A DNA stretch of 64,000 nucleotides from an uncultured Prevotellaceae bacterium (GCA_946540735.1 CAMNIN010000004.1:1-64000); one strand, 5' to 3'; shown: positions 43,884 to 54,052, counted from the first letter of the stretch. Notes: generated by a model not told the origin, from the sequence alone. Program-made: numbers and translations.

Positions 43884-46800
43884 TTAGAATGATACGTTAA
43901 GACCGAATGCATACGTCTTCTGTAGAGGATAGCCATTGTTCTGGTTGACAGAGGTAGACATCAGTTCCGGGTCGAACTGGTGAGGCATGTCAGTGATGGT
44001 GAAGAGGTTCTCGGCCGAGACGAAGAAACGCAGGTTGCTGATTCCCCATTGCTGTGTGAGCTTACGAGGCAGCGTGTATCCAATCTGCAAGTTTTTCAGT
44101 CGGATATACGAGCCATCCATGAGGTAACGAGTCTGAGCCTGCTCGTTCTTGTCGCTGAACTGCACCCTTGGGAGCCATGCGTCCTGATTGGCCTCCTGGT
44201 ATCCGTTCTGCACCGACCATGTGTTGGCGTCGCGGTAGTAGTCTTGCACATCGGTGATACCGACGCTCCACCACTCCCAAGAGTTGGTGGTTCCGAAGAG
44301 ATACTCCAGTCCACCGCCCCATGAGCCACCGATCCACCAGTCGCGCTTCAAGACACCCTGGAAGAAAGCCGAGATGTCGAATCCTTTCCATGCGGCATTG
44401 AGATTGAGTCCGACGAGGTATCTCGGTGTGGAGTTGCCGATGACCTTGAGGTCGCCGTGGTCGTCGAGTGTCTGTGCTCCACGTGTGATCTGATGGTCGC
44501 CGTTAAGGTCGCGATACATGATATCGCCAGCCGCCCAGTTGCTTCCCAGCGAGCTTTGGTCGGCATTTGCAAGATGCTTGTTCATCTCGTCATCGCTCTT
44601 TGCGATGCCGATGGTCTCGAATCCCCATATCTCATTGAGGTAGCGTCCCTCGATGTAGTTGTTGATCGACTTTGTGGGGTTGTTGGGATATCGTGTAATC
44701 TTGGTGCGGGCATCAGAGATGTTGAAAGTGGCACCATAAGACAGTCCGTTCTTCAGCACATCGCGCCAGCTGATCTGGAACTCCCATCCCGTGGTGCGGA
44801 GGTCGGTGTTGTTGGTCACGGGCACGCCAGTTCCGAGAATGGCCGGCAGTTCGGGTGCGTTGCCCACCATGTCGAGTGTGTTGCGCACATAGAAGTCGAA
44901 TGTGGCTGTGAGTCGGTTGTTGAGTGCTCCGATATCAAAACCGATGTCATAGCTTTCCACTTTCTCCCATGTCAAGAGTGCGGAAACGAGACTTGGTGCG
45001 TTGGTGATATTGGGTTTCACTCCATTCTGCAGCCATGTGCCCGCCACCGAGTTGTAGGCGATGGTCTGGTAGGTCTGATACCAATTGTCGATATTCTGGT
45101 TTCCGAGCGAACCGTAGGATGCTCTCAGTTTGAGGGTGTTGATTTTTCCCACGAGGTTCTCCCAGAACTGCTCGCGTGCGATATTCCATCCTACTGACAC
45201 AGAGGGGAAGAGTTTCCACATCTTGTCGGTGCGGAAGCGCGAAGTTCCGTCGTATCTGAGGTTGGCCTCGAGCAGGTATTTCTCGTCGTAGTTGTAGTTG
45301 ATACGTCCGAAGAATCCAGCAGTCTGCCACTGGTTGCGAGCTCCATTTACCGACGGCACGATGCTCTGTCCGGAGTAGCTCAGTCCGTTGGTCAGGTCGA
45401 CCTCGGGCTTTGTGGGGTCGAGTATACCGTCGCGCTGCAGTCCGAACACCAGCCTTTTCAGTTGCTCGGTCTGGAAGCCTCCCATCACATGGAAGTTGTG
45501 CTTTTCGGCAAGCGACCAGGAGTATTCGGTGTAGGCCTGGAAGTTGAGGTAATTGTCTTTGGCCTCATCCTCATGCACATTTGAGCTCTGGTTGTAGATG
45601 ACGGCCTCTCCGGCCACATTGTGGTTGTAGGTGCGCTGGCTGTCCCAGTGGCGCACGGCATTGTCGATTTTGTAATTGAAGTCGATGTGTGTGATCCAGT
45701 TCTTTATTGGCTCGATAACGAATCCCACCTGATGGTTGATCACATCGCGCTCTGTGGTGTCGGTACCACCCGTTGCGAGTCCCAGTGCCGGCGAGGGCGA
45801 GGAGTACAAGTACCCGTTTCTGTCGTAGAGTGGCAGCATAGGCCATCCCTGTCGCGCCATGTCGTTGTATAGTCCGTATCCCAAGGTTGCCGGCCGATGG
45901 TAATTGGTGCGTGTGAAGCGCATGTTGTAGTTCATGCGTATCCACTTGGCCAGTTCGAGGCTCATTTTTGCTGTTCCGTTATAGCGTTTGTATCCGTCGC
46001 TTCCCATATTCATGAAGCCATCCTGGTCGAGATATCCTACCGACGCGTAGAAATTGAATTTCTCGCTTCCCCCATTGACGCTTGCATTGTGCTCCTGCGA
46101 GAACGCGGAATTCTTGTAGACCACATCATACCAGTCGACGTCATCGATTCCGTATCCGTAGCCATCATCCCATGTGACACCATTCTGCGAGCCAATGGCA
46201 TATACCGTTTTGCCGTCGGCAGTGAGTCGTGTGCCCGGTCCGATAGGTTTGGCGTCATGATACTCCTTGATGGCCGCCATTCGCTCAGCGTCGAAGAATA
46301 CCGACTGTCCCTGATTGGTTTTGGCATCATTCAGCCATGAGGCATAGTCGACGGAGTTCATCATGTGCTTTCCACGTATCAGGTTGCTGAATCGGAAGCT
46401 GTTGTTATAATTCACCTTCACGCGGCTGTCTTTTCCTCCACTCTTGGTGGTGACAAGAATGACGCCGAAAGGCGCACGGCTACCATAGATACTCGATGCT
46501 GCGGCATCCTTGAGCACAGAGATGCTCTCGATATCCTGCGGGTTGATGGTGCTGAGGTCGCCCTCCATGCCATCGATAAGGATGAGCGGCGAGCCACTCG
46601 ATCCCTCACCGATAGTGGCCGTACCACGCACGTTGATAGACGGAGCAGAGTCGAGCGTACCGCTTGTGGATGCGATTTGCAGTCCGGGCACGACACCCTG
46701 CAGTGCCTGTGTGGCATTTGCTACGGGTCTTTGTGCGAGTTCATCGCCATCGACGACAGAGACGGCACCAGTAAGATTGACTTTTTTCTGCACGCCGAAT

Positions 46801-47126
46801 CCTACGACGACGACCTCATTGAGCGCCTTGGCATCCTCGAGGAGTTTGACCTCCAGGTAGTTTCCCGTCACCTTCACGGCCTGTGTCTTATAACCGATGT
46901 AAGACACTTCCAGTTCGGCACCCCTTTCCGCGTCGACGGTGAAGTTACCGTCCAGGTCGGATACCGTTCCGGTGGCGCTCCCCTTAACCTTCACTGTGGC
47001 GCCAATGATTGGTTCGCCATTCACTTCAACGATTTTACCAGTAATCTTGCTTTGTGCCATTGCCACTGTCGAAGAAATAGCAAGCAATGCAAGAACTGTT
47101 AGTCTTCGCATTTTGTTTTTCATCAT
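43884..47126 (-). CDS. SusC/RagA-family TonB-linked outer membrane transporter
   Basis: A 1080-residue importer. A signal peptide (LTVLALLAISSTVAMAQ) is followed by a carboxypeptidase-D regulatory-like domain (ITGKIVEVNGEPIIGATVKV), the TonB box region (LNEVVVVGFGVQKKVNLTGA), the plug (INPQDIESISVLKDAAASSI, YGSRAPFGVILVTTK) and a 22-strand barrel ending in AFGLNVSF. With the SusD protein it forms the pedal-bin uptake complex for an oligosaccharide. The plug domain is close to the RagA consensus. The start is 47126 or 47123. The substrate is not known; the two GH2 enzymes upstream suggest a beta-galactoside- or beta-glucuronide-containing glycan. Confidence 0.95.
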   Translation of the reverse strand: MMKNKMRRLTVLALLAISSTVAMAQSKITGKIVEVNGEPIIGATVKVKGSATGTVSDLDGNFTVDAERGAELEVSYIGYKTQAVKVTGNYLEVKLLEDAKALNEVVVVGFGVQKKVNLTGAVSVVDGDELAQRPVANATQALQGVVPGLQIASTSGTLDSAPSINVRGTATIGEGSSGSPLILIDGMEGDLSTINPQDIESISVLKDAAASSIYGSRAPFGVILVTTKSGGKDSRVKVNYNNSFRFSNLIRGKHMMNSVDYASWLNDAKTNQGQSVFFDAERMAAIKEYHDAKPIGPGTRLTADGKTVYAIGSQNGVTWDDGYGYGIDDVDWYDVVYKNSAFSQEHNASVNGGSEKFNFYASVGYLDQDGFMNMGSDGYKRYNGTAKMSLELAKWIRMNYNMRFTRTNYHRPATLGYGLYNDMARQGWPMLPLYDRNGYLYSSPSPALGLATGGTDTTERDVINHQVGFVIEPIKNWITHIDFNYKIDNAVRHWDSQRTYNHNVAGEAVIYNQSSNVHEDEAKDNYLNFQAYTEYSWSLAEKHNFHVMGGFQTEQLKRLVFGLQRDGILDPTKPEVDLTNGLSYSGQSIVPSVNGARNQWQTAGFFGRINYNYDEKYLLEANLRYDGTSRFRTDKMWKLFPSVSVGWNIAREQFWENLVGKINTLKLRASYGSLGNQNIDNWYQTYQTIAYNSVAGTWLQNGVKPNITNAPSLVSALLTWEKVESYDIGFDIGALNNRLTATFDFYVRNTLDMVGNAPELPAILGTGVPVTNNTDLRTTGWEFQISWRDVLKNGLSYGATFNISDARTKITRYPNNPTKSINNYIEGRYLNEIWGFETIGIAKSDDEMNKHLANADQSSLGSNWAAGDIMYRDLNGDHQITRGAQTLDDHGDLKVIGNSTPRYLVGLNLNAAWKGFDISAFFQGVLKRDWWIGGSWGGGLEYLFGTTNSWEWWSVGITDVQDYYRDANTWSVQNGYQEANQDAWLPRVQFSDKNEQAQTRYLMDGSYIRLKNLQIGYTLPRKLTQQWGISNLRFFVSAENLFTITDMPHQFDPELMSTSVNQNNGYPLQKTYAFGLNVSF

Positions 47127-47262
47127 TTTGTTGTTTTTTTTAGGTTTAAAATAAGCATTGAACATGCTTGGTGAATAATAGTTGCGTATTGTTTAGTTTG
47201 ATTTATTGATTTGTCTTCCAGTGTTAAGTCATCGTATGTTGATGTGGGTGTGTCATCCGTGT

Positions 47263-49887
47263 CTACTCATAGATTGATGTGGCATCTGTTTTTTGCTCAT
47301 CAGTCTCATCTTGGAGGAAGTTGCGCAGCTGTGCTGGCTCCAGTTTCGTCTTGGGCTGGAACTCATGTCCCAGCATGTAGTTTGTGAGGGAGTAGCGCAT
47401 CTGCCGTATTTCGGGCAACTGGCCATCAGTCAGCAAATCGACGGCCGAGAAGATGAGTTTTCCTTTTCCCACCTGTGCCTCGAATACCAACGCGAGCCTT
47501 CTGTTGTTGACAAAATTGTCGATGGACTCGACAATTGGGCTCACTGGTGGCAGGCTGTCGAGCACGACCACACGGCTTCGCTTCACCAGATTCCACCACT
47601 GCCAGTCGCTATGCATGTCGGTGGGGAAATCTCTCAGCGCAGGATGGTTGGGGTGGCACAACAGCCCCATGGTTCCTGCCTGTTTGGGAAAATGCACAGG
47701 ACTCCAGAAGACGGGTAGGAATTTTCCCTCCAGTCCCTTGATGGTGGCTGTCTTGGGTGAGAAGAGCACCTTCTTTCCTCTTTTCAGTGCCTGCAGCGCC
47801 TCGTCGATGTCGGCCGTGACGAGTAGCTGCCTGTCATGTGTTATTTCCACCTCGGGGTAGACCCAAATATTCCATCGGTTTCGCCATGGCGAATCCTTGA
47901 TGACGGCAAGCAGTTCGAGCCGTTGTGCCTTCGCCACCCTATCGAGAGGCACATCCACATGAGCGCCCGTCCCCTGGGCATAGACCGCTCCATCCTCGTC
48001 GGTCAGTTGCCAGCAGACGGTTTTCTCTGTGGAGTCTGCCGAATAATCAGCCACGTCAATGACGGCAGAGAAGTGCTCTTGGTTTCGCCACACCGCCTTC
48101 CCGAACCGAGCCAGGGGTACCACGGGTGCACAGAATTCCCTGAAGCGCTGCGGCTGGATGAGGCCTTTTGAATCCCAGAAAGCATCGAGCAGCCCCACGA
48201 GTGCCGTGCCCTGCCCCGGGAAGTCGTTGAGGCCGAGTAGCTGGAACCCGCTTTGCTGTGGTGTCTTCAAAGCCCTCTCGATTTCCTCTTTATAGAGGAT
48301 GGCAGCGAAGTGCCCTGATGCTTCGAGGTATTCACCGGCACGGTGGAGAAGCCCCTTCTGCCGCAGGTCATCACGTATTGCCTTGAAATTGAGAGGGTCG
48401 AGCACGCCGTTGTACTTATCTATCTCCTGGATATTGGGGTATACGCTATACTGCCCTATCTCATGTGAGACGAGCGGCACGGTGACATCCTTCGCGGCCT
48501 CACGGTAGTCGCTGTTGAAATCGGGCTGATGCTCATCGAACACCCCCTGTCCGCGCACCCATCCCCGTTCGGTCCATTGTGTGACGAAGATGTCGTCCTC
48601 AGGTTCCTGCCTTTTCCCATGTCCGTTTTCGAAAGTGAAGGTCGACGTGAGGTAGAGGTGCCGTGGGTCGCACGACTTCATATAGCGCGTCAGTTTGTTG
48701 AGGAAATCGAAATCGGGTTGCAGCTCATTGCCACAGCTGATGATACAGAGCGAAGGATGGTTGCCGTAGTGGCGGACGATATGGCGGAACTCATCGTATA
48801 GGAACTGTGCCGTGGCCGTGTCTTTGTTCACGTTCAGCGACCAGTTGGGCAGTTCGACCTGGCAATAGAACCCCATCTTGTCGGCCACGCGGAAAGCCGC
48901 CTCTGGTGGGCACCATGAGTGGAATCGCAGGTGGTTGAGCCCATAGTCACGGGCCGTTGCGAACACCTTCATCCATCCCCGTTCATCCATTGGTGGCGTG
49001 CCCGTCAAGGGGAAGACACAGCATTCGAGCGTACCTCTGAGGAAAGTGGGCCGGCCATTGATGAGCAACCTGTTGCCCTCGGCCGCGAACCTCCTCATGC
49101 CGAAACTTACGTTTTCGGTTTGTCCGCCAGCAGTCACACTGAGATTGTAGAGATGAGGTGAGAACTCGCTCCATGTTCTCATGTCATTGATGTGCAGCAC
49201 AAACATGCCATCCTCTCTCTTCAGAGGGCTCACGCTGATGCCATCAAGAGCGAACTGCGCATCGTCGGCGCCCACCAGTCGGATGAGAATCTGTTGCTGT
49301 TCGACATCGGGATAGACCTGCACCTCGCTGATCATGGGAGCGACATATAGTTTCATTTCTCCCAGCACTCCATTCCACATGATTTGCGTGTCGTTGGTAT
49401 AGGAATGAGCGAGATGGTCGACGGAGATGTCATGCTGTTGCCTGTTGTCGATGGTGAGAGTAAGCAGATGCGTCCCTTCCGAGAGTCCCTTGTCAATATT
49501 AAAGATATGTGGAGCTACAAGACTCTCCTGCATTTGTCCGAGGTCATGCCCGTCGATGGCAAGCCTGCTTCTCCACATCACTCTCTCGAGCGAGAGCTGA
49601 AGGGGTTTGCCGGCCATGGTTCTGGGAATAAATACTTCGTGCTGATAGATGGCCACCCCTATATAAGAATGTTTTCGGGTGAGTCGCGATAATTGTGGTT
49701 TCCGCAACATTGGCTGGAGCTGATTCTCCTGACCGATGTTTGCCCCATCGAGTGTGTTGGGCAACGTGATGACAGCACGTTCCTGCCCTGCAGTGACGCT
49801 CCACGTCCCACTCAAGTCCAATGTTTGCTGGGCCACAGCCTCAACAGTCAATGAGCACAACAATAATGCCGTGATAAGATGCCTCAT
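47263..49887 (-). CDS. glycoside hydrolase family 2 protein (exo-glycosidase), larger
   Basis: An 874-residue secreted enzyme. A signal peptide (MRHLITALLLCSLTVEAVAQ) is followed by a jelly-roll sugar-binding domain (LDLSGTWSV, RMLIN-type loops), an immunoglobulin-like domain and the TIM barrel from ~residue 285 (RLLINGRPTFLRGTLECCVF, GLNHLRFHSWCPPEAAF). The likely acid/base Glu is in IISCGNELQPD and the likely nucleophile Glu in LVSHEIGQYSVYP. The C-terminal ~200 residues hold a further beta domain. The exact linkage cut cannot be told; GH2 members act on beta-galactosides, beta-glucuronides, beta-mannosides and others. It lies upstream of SusC on the same strand. A -7 element TATTTTTG is at 49964-49957. 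Confidence 0.9.
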   Translation of the reverse strand: MRHLITALLLCSLTVEAVAQQTLDLSGTWSVTAGQERAVITLPNTLDGANIGQENQLQPMLRKPQLSRLTRKHSYIGVAIYQHEVFIPRTMAGKPLQLSLERVMWRSRLAIDGHDLGQMQESLVAPHIFNIDKGLSEGTHLLTLTIDNRQQHDISVDHLAHSYTNDTQIMWNGVLGEMKLYVAPMISEVQVYPDVEQQQILIRLVGADDAQFALDGISVSPLKREDGMFVLHINDMRTWSEFSPHLYNLSVTAGGQTENVSFGMRRFAAEGNRLLINGRPTFLRGTLECCVFPLTGTPPMDERGWMKVFATARDYGLNHLRFHSWCPPEAAFRVADKMGFYCQVELPNWSLNVNKDTATAQFLYDEFRHIVRHYGNHPSLCIISCGNELQPDFDFLNKLTRYMKSCDPRHLYLTSTFTFENGHGKRQEPEDDIFVTQWTERGWVRGQGVFDEHQPDFNSDYREAAKDVTVPLVSHEIGQYSVYPNIQEIDKYNGVLDPLNFKAIRDDLRQKGLLHRAGEYLEASGHFAAILYKEEIERALKTPQQSGFQLLGLNDFPGQGTALVGLLDAFWDSKGLIQPQRFREFCAPVVPLARFGKAVWRNQEHFSAVIDVADYSADSTEKTVCWQLTDEDGAVYAQGTGAHVDVPLDRVAKAQRLELLAVIKDSPWRNRWNIWVYPEVEITHDRQLLVTADIDEALQALKRGKKVLFSPKTATIKGLEGKFLPVFWSPVHFPKQAGTMGLLCHPNHPALRDFPTDMHSDWQWWNLVKRSRVVVLDSLPPVSPIVESIDNFVNNRRLALVFEAQVGKGKLIFSAVDLLTDGQLPEIRQMRYSLTNYMLGHEFQPKTKLEPAQLRNFLQDETDEQKTDATSIYE

Positions 49888-49956
49888 GTGTTGGTTTTTC
49901 TTAAAAATATGTTTTTCGCAAGGTCAACTATATAAACTATCAGTTGAATTTGGCCG

Positions 49957-49964
49957 CAAAAATA
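49957..49964 (-). promoter_or_regulatory. -7 element upstream of the larger GH2 gene
   Basis: TATTTTTG on the minus strand, 70 bases before the ATG at 49887. The -33 element is not clear. A separate promoter here would let this gene be expressed apart from the smaller GH2 gene. Confidence 0.45.
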
Positions 49965-50527
49965 CAATAAATTCTTTTATTAAGAAGCTTTTTCGCACTT
50001 TTTTTTGTGCAGACCATGAAAAAGAGACAATATCTGTCATCGCCGACAATAAGCAACGCATTGTGGCAAACAAGAATAAAAACCGTTCTTCGGATTAACC
50101 TGGTTGTTAAAGCTTGGTCAATCAATAATAAACTGAAGTTTCTTTTTGGCATGGCCACCTTGTTCAGAATCATGCTCATGTACTATGTCAACTGCTACTC
50201 GTTCTTTGAGGAGCCGGAAAAGGATTGGCTGGCCATACTTGAAAAAGAAGAATCTATACCACCGGAACGCTCGTTTTTTGACTAAGGGGCTTACTTTTTG
50301 AAAAACGAATCCGCAATGCCTGTTTATCGGCACTGCGGACACGTGTTCTGGCAGTTATTCATTTTTAGCGGACACCAATACATTTTTATAGGTCGATGGC
50401 AAGTATTCCTTCACCCACTGCACTTTCCGTTTTGCCTCTTTGGGGTCGAGGTGCTGTAGGCTGGCAGCATGTGAATATAATCATTATTTCCCGAAGGAAT
50501 GGCATTGGCAGAGGGAGCGACAGACAC
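49965..50527 (+). other. non-coding or decayed region between the two GH2 genes
   Basis: A gap of ~560 bases without a convincing gene. The best open frame is 50007-50285 on the plus strand (92 residues, ending FFEEPEKDWLAILEKEESIP and then PERSFFD). It has no promoter match and I recognise no family; it may be the end of a lost gene. The octamer GCGGACAC occurs twice (near 50334 and 50378), which could be scars of an element. The base composition is more AT-rich than that of the flanking GH2 genes. Confidence 0.35.
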
Positions 50528-52333
50528 TCACTTGCCCTCATACCACTGTTTGAGCACATAGAAGGCTTTCTTCTTCTCCCCTTTGTCAGAGAAGAGACCT
50601 TTGCGGTTGTAGTAGTCTTGCACGCCGTTGAGCACACGCCGCGGTGAGCGGAAGTCTTTCAGTATCCACGGTGTGGTGCCGGCGAGTCCTTCGATCTTGT
50701 CGAGCATTGCGCAGTTCTCCCGATAGAGATTCTCCTGAAACTCTTCTGTCCAGCGCTGATTCTTGGCTCCATGCATTCCATATTTGGCTCCTCCGCCAAA
50801 CTCGCTGATGATCACAGGTTTGTCGTAAGGGATCTCCCACGTCATCTTCGACGCGTCGTTCACATCGCGGTACCATCCGATATACTGATTGAACGACACG
50901 ACGTCGACATATTTGTTCATATTGTCTTGGAGACGGTTGTGGAAATTGGATGCCGACGTCACTTCCATGGCCATGGAGATGAGTCGTGTGTCGTCGAGGC
51001 TCCTTGCCCTTTGTGCCAGTCGGCTGAGGAAGGTGTCGCGATCTTCGGAATGCGGTGTCTCGTTGGCAATAGACCATATAATGACATTTGCCCTGTTCTG
51101 ATCGCGCAAAATCATATCGGTGAGCTGTTGCTCGGCATTCTGATAGGTTTGGGGATTGTCCCATGCAATGGTCCAGTAGACCGGAATCTCCGACCACACC
51201 ATCATGCCCATTCTTTCGGCCTCACGCACGGCATACTCATTGTGCGGATAATGCGCCAGTCGTACGAAGTTGCATCCCAGTTCCTTAGCCCATGAGAGCA
51301 GTGTGTGTGCATCGGCAGTGCTGTTGGCCCGTCCTCCCCCATTAGGTTTCTCCTCATGCATGCTGATACCCTTCAGGTATAGAGGTTGGCCATTGAGCAA
51401 GATTTGCTTTCCCCTGGTCTCGATGGTGCGGAATCCTATGCTGTCGGCCAGTGTCTCTTCGCCGACAGAGATTTCCACACGGTAGCGTTTGGGATTCTCC
51501 GGTGTCCACATTTGCAGTTTTTTCACCTTGAGTGCTACCGCCACACGGCCGTCGTCGTCGGAGTGAAGTGTCTGTCTCACTTTCAGTTCGGGAATGCTCA
51601 GCCTCACCTGTTGTCCGGCGAGCGACTGGTTAAGTTGGGCACTGAACGCAATACTATGCTGTGCATTCTTGGTCTGGGGAGTTTTCTCCAGACACACTTT
51701 GTAATTCTCCACGTAAACAGGAGCGACATCTACCAAGAGCACATCGCGAGTGATGCCGCCATAGTTCCACCAGTCGAAAATCTGCGTGGGTACATCGTAG
51801 GCATGGCGTTTGTTGTCCACTTTCACGATGACCGTATTGTCGCCGTCTCTCAGCAGGTCGGTGACATCGAAATTAAACGGTGTGAAACCTCCCTGATGGT
51901 GGCCAGCTTCCTTGCCGTTGACATAGACCCTGGCATCGTAATTCACTGCCCCGAAATAGAGCAAGGTGTGCCTGCCCTGCTGCTGATGATAGACGAAGTT
52001 TCGCTTCAGCCATACGGTGCCCTCGTAAAAGAACAGCTGACTGTCTTGGGTATTCCAATCGCCGGGCACTATCATTTGTGGTGCCTTGTCAAAATCATAT
52101 TCTATCAAGTCTTCAGGTTTCTGTGGTTTGGCGTTACGGAAGAATCCCCATTGTGTGGGCTTCATACGGTAGTCGTAATAGCCCTCCTCCTGCACATCGA
52201 CGATGTAGTTCCACATTCCATTGAGCGAGGTTGTCTGCCGTGCGAGCACGTTGGCCACTTGTCCTACCTTTCCAGTGGCCGAAGCCACCATTGCTAAATT
52301 CAAGAGGAAGCAAAATGTGAATAATCTTTTCAT
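50528..52333 (-). CDS. glycoside hydrolase family 2 protein (beta-glucuronidase/beta-galactosidase-like), smaller
   Basis: A 601-residue secreted GH2 enzyme with the compact three-domain layout of beta-glucuronidases: signal peptide (MKRLFTFCFLLNLAMVASA), sugar-binding domain (LNGMWNYIVD, VPGDWNTQDSQLFFYEGTVW, YFGAVNYDARVYVNGKEAGH, HQGGFTPFNFDVTDLL), immunoglobulin-like domain, and TIM barrel from ~residue 320 (QILLNGQPLYLKGISMHEE, NFVRLAHYPHNEYAVREAER). Acid/base Glu is in IIWSIANETPHSEDRDTF and the nucleophile Glu in PVIISEFGGGAKYGMHG. Start ATG 52333 lies only ~18 bases after the group II intron 3' end; the intron separates it from its -7 element at 54633-54640. Confidence 0.92.
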   Translation of the reverse strand: MKRLFTFCFLLNLAMVASATGKVGQVANVLARQTTSLNGMWNYIVDVQEEGYYDYRMKPTQWGFFRNAKPQKPEDLIEYDFDKAPQMIVPGDWNTQDSQLFFYEGTVWLKRNFVYHQQQGRHTLLYFGAVNYDARVYVNGKEAGHHQGGFTPFNFDVTDLLRDGDNTVIVKVDNKRHAYDVPTQIFDWWNYGGITRDVLLVDVAPVYVENYKVCLEKTPQTKNAQHSIAFSAQLNQSLAGQQVRLSIPELKVRQTLHSDDDGRVAVALKVKKLQMWTPENPKRYRVEISVGEETLADSIGFRTIETRGKQILLNGQPLYLKGISMHEEKPNGGGRANSTADAHTLLSWAKELGCNFVRLAHYPHNEYAVREAERMGMMVWSEIPVYWTIAWDNPQTYQNAEQQLTDMILRDQNRANVIIWSIANETPHSEDRDTFLSRLAQRARSLDDTRLISMAMEVTSASNFHNRLQDNMNKYVDVVSFNQYIGWYRDVNDASKMTWEIPYDKPVIISEFGGGAKYGMHGAKNQRWTEEFQENLYRENCAMLDKIEGLAGTTPWILKDFRSPRRVLNGVQDYYNRKGLFSDKGEKKKAFYVLKQWYEGK

Positions 52334-52387
52334 GATATAATTATTAATTATGTAGGTCAGAGGGGTTGCCCCCTCTTTCCCCATTAA

Positions 52388-52421
52388 GAACCGTACGTGC
52401 GACTTTCACCGCATACGGCTC
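52388..52421 (-). ncRNA. group II intron domain V
   Basis: A 34-base hairpin, the catalytic core of the ribozyme: GAGCCGTATGCGG, a GAAA tetraloop, a bulge, and CGTACGGTTC closing the stem. All 34 positions needed for the D5 fold appear present, so the ribozyme may still be active. Confidence 0.85.
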
Positions 52422-52504
52422 AAGTTATTACTAAGTTATCGTCTCACGGACTCTAACCGGTACGTGTACGGACTTTGTGTCCGCACTGAATCCGATAAAG
52501 GGTC

Positions 52505-54052
52505 TTAGGCTGCTCGGGCAACGCGTGCCCCTTTAGCCTTTCTCTGGCGGCTTGCCTTGTCGGCTCGCTTGGCGAAGTATTCGTCCCATGCGGGGTCGAA
52601 AGGATTCGCATCTGCCCTCACCTTGACGTGGCGCACGATGGGCACATCTGCAAGTCGCAGGAGGCGGTAGGTCTTTTCCTCTCCGTCCATCATGTACTTG
52701 AAGCCGAACGTCCATCGGTTGCGCCCGTCACTGATGAAGTACCTGCGGTTGGTCCAATGCCTCTTCTTCCTCGGGTGCCTGCGGTAGCCCCACCTCATGA
52801 GTTGGTTTACGATGATGTGGTCTATCTTGCAGAACACCTCCTTGGAGCACACATGTCGGTTGTAGTTTGCCCATCCGCGCAGTATCGGGTTGAGCATGTC
52901 GATGAGCGCTTCCTGTGTGGCTGTCTTGTTCCATCGGAAGATGGTCTCGTGCAGTTTCTCCACAAGTCGCTCCTGACTTTTCTTCGACGGTTTGATTATC
53001 AACTTTCCGTTGTACTTCCGTATGTTGAAACCAAGGAAGTCAAAGCCTTCCGTGATGTGCGTGATGAGTGTCTTTTCCTCCGAGAGTTCGAGGCCTCGCT
53101 CCGCAAGGAATGCCGTGAGCATGGCCTTTATCTCCAAAAGTGTGTCCTTGTCGGCTGCAGTGACGATGAAATCGTCCGCATACCTCACGAGGTTCACTTT
53201 CTTCGTCTGCCACTTGCCTTTCGTCCCCTTCGGACGGCTTGACGGGTATCGTCTCTTGACGAGCCGCTCCATTCCGTCGAGGGTGATGTTGGCGAGTGTC
53301 GGCGAGATGATGCCGCCCTGCGGAGTTCCCTCCGTGGTGGGTGTCAGCAGGCGGTTGCAGACAACCTCGCTCGTCAGCCACTTGTTCAGTATCTCGGTGT
53401 CCGTTTGTACATGACGGACAAGCCACTCATGGCTGATGTGGTCGAAGCATCCCTTGATGTCGCCTTCAAGCACCCATTCGGGGGATTCCCTGCGGCTGAG
53501 CCATCGGTGCAGCGCGTCAATCGCGTCCTGACAGCCCCGATGTTTTCGGAAGCCGTAGGAGTTCTTGTCGGCTGTCGTCTCGGCTATCGGTTCCAAGGCC
53601 ATTTGGTATAGGGCTTGCATAGCCCTGTCCTTCATGGTCGGAATGCCGAGCGGCCTCTTCTTGCCGTTTTTCTTCGGTATGTACACTCTCTTCAGAGGCT
53701 TGGGCTTGTATCCCCTACGCCTAAGGGTGCCTATGGCTTTCGCCTTCGCCGCATTCGTCTGCCAGGTCACCCCGTCCACTCCTGCGGTTCTCTTTCCTTT
53801 ATTGGATGTCACGCGCTCCACCGCCACTATTTTTGCGGATTTGCTTGTGACGAGAAGATGTTGCAGGGCTTTCGCCTTGTTGTACCTCTTCTCTCTTTGT
53901 GCCTTTGCGATTCGCCGCTGCAGCTTGCCTACCCACTTCCGCGCATGGTCGAGTTCGTCCCTCGTCCATGCCCTCGGTTCGGCTGAGGATGCACACTTCA
54001 CCTCTTGGGAGGCTCCGCTCATTTGCCGAGACATTCTCTGTCCTTTCCTCAT
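52505..54052 (-). CDS. ltrA: group II intron reverse transcriptase/maturase without endonuclease domain
   Basis: A 515-residue intron-encoded protein if started at 54052 (MRKGQRMSRQMSG); the frame is open upstream to 54406 but that part is intron RNA domain sequence. RT blocks are RPLGIPTMKDRAMQALYQMA, NSYGFRKHRGCQDAI, VLEGDIKGCFDHI, GTPQGGIISPTLANI and the catalytic VRYADDFIVTA (53182-53171), then the GFDFLGFNIR block. The maturase X domain follows (LRGWANYNRHVCSKEVF). It ends DANPFDPAWDEYFAKRADKA plus a basic tail. The Cys/His-rich HNH endonuclease usually found after this point is absent, so mobility would rely on replication forks or be lost. Confidence 0.9.
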   Translation of the reverse strand: MRKGQRMSRQMSGASQEVKCASSAEPRAWTRDELDHARKWVGKLQRRIAKAQREKRYNKAKALQHLLVTSKSAKIVAVERVTSNKGKRTAGVDGVTWQTNAAKAKAIGTLRRRGYKPKPLKRVYIPKKNGKKRPLGIPTMKDRAMQALYQMALEPIAETTADKNSYGFRKHRGCQDAIDALHRWLSRRESPEWVLEGDIKGCFDHISHEWLVRHVQTDTEILNKWLTSEVVCNRLLTPTTEGTPQGGIISPTLANITLDGMERLVKRRYPSSRPKGTKGKWQTKKVNLVRYADDFIVTAADKDTLLEIKAMLTAFLAERGLELSEEKTLITHITEGFDFLGFNIRKYNGKLIIKPSKKSQERLVEKLHETIFRWNKTATQEALIDMLNPILRGWANYNRHVCSKEVFCKIDHIIVNQLMRWGYRRHPRKKRHWTNRRYFISDGRNRWTFGFKYMMDGEEKTYRLLRLADVPIVRHVKVRADANPFDPAWDEYFAKRADKASRQRKAKGARVARAA

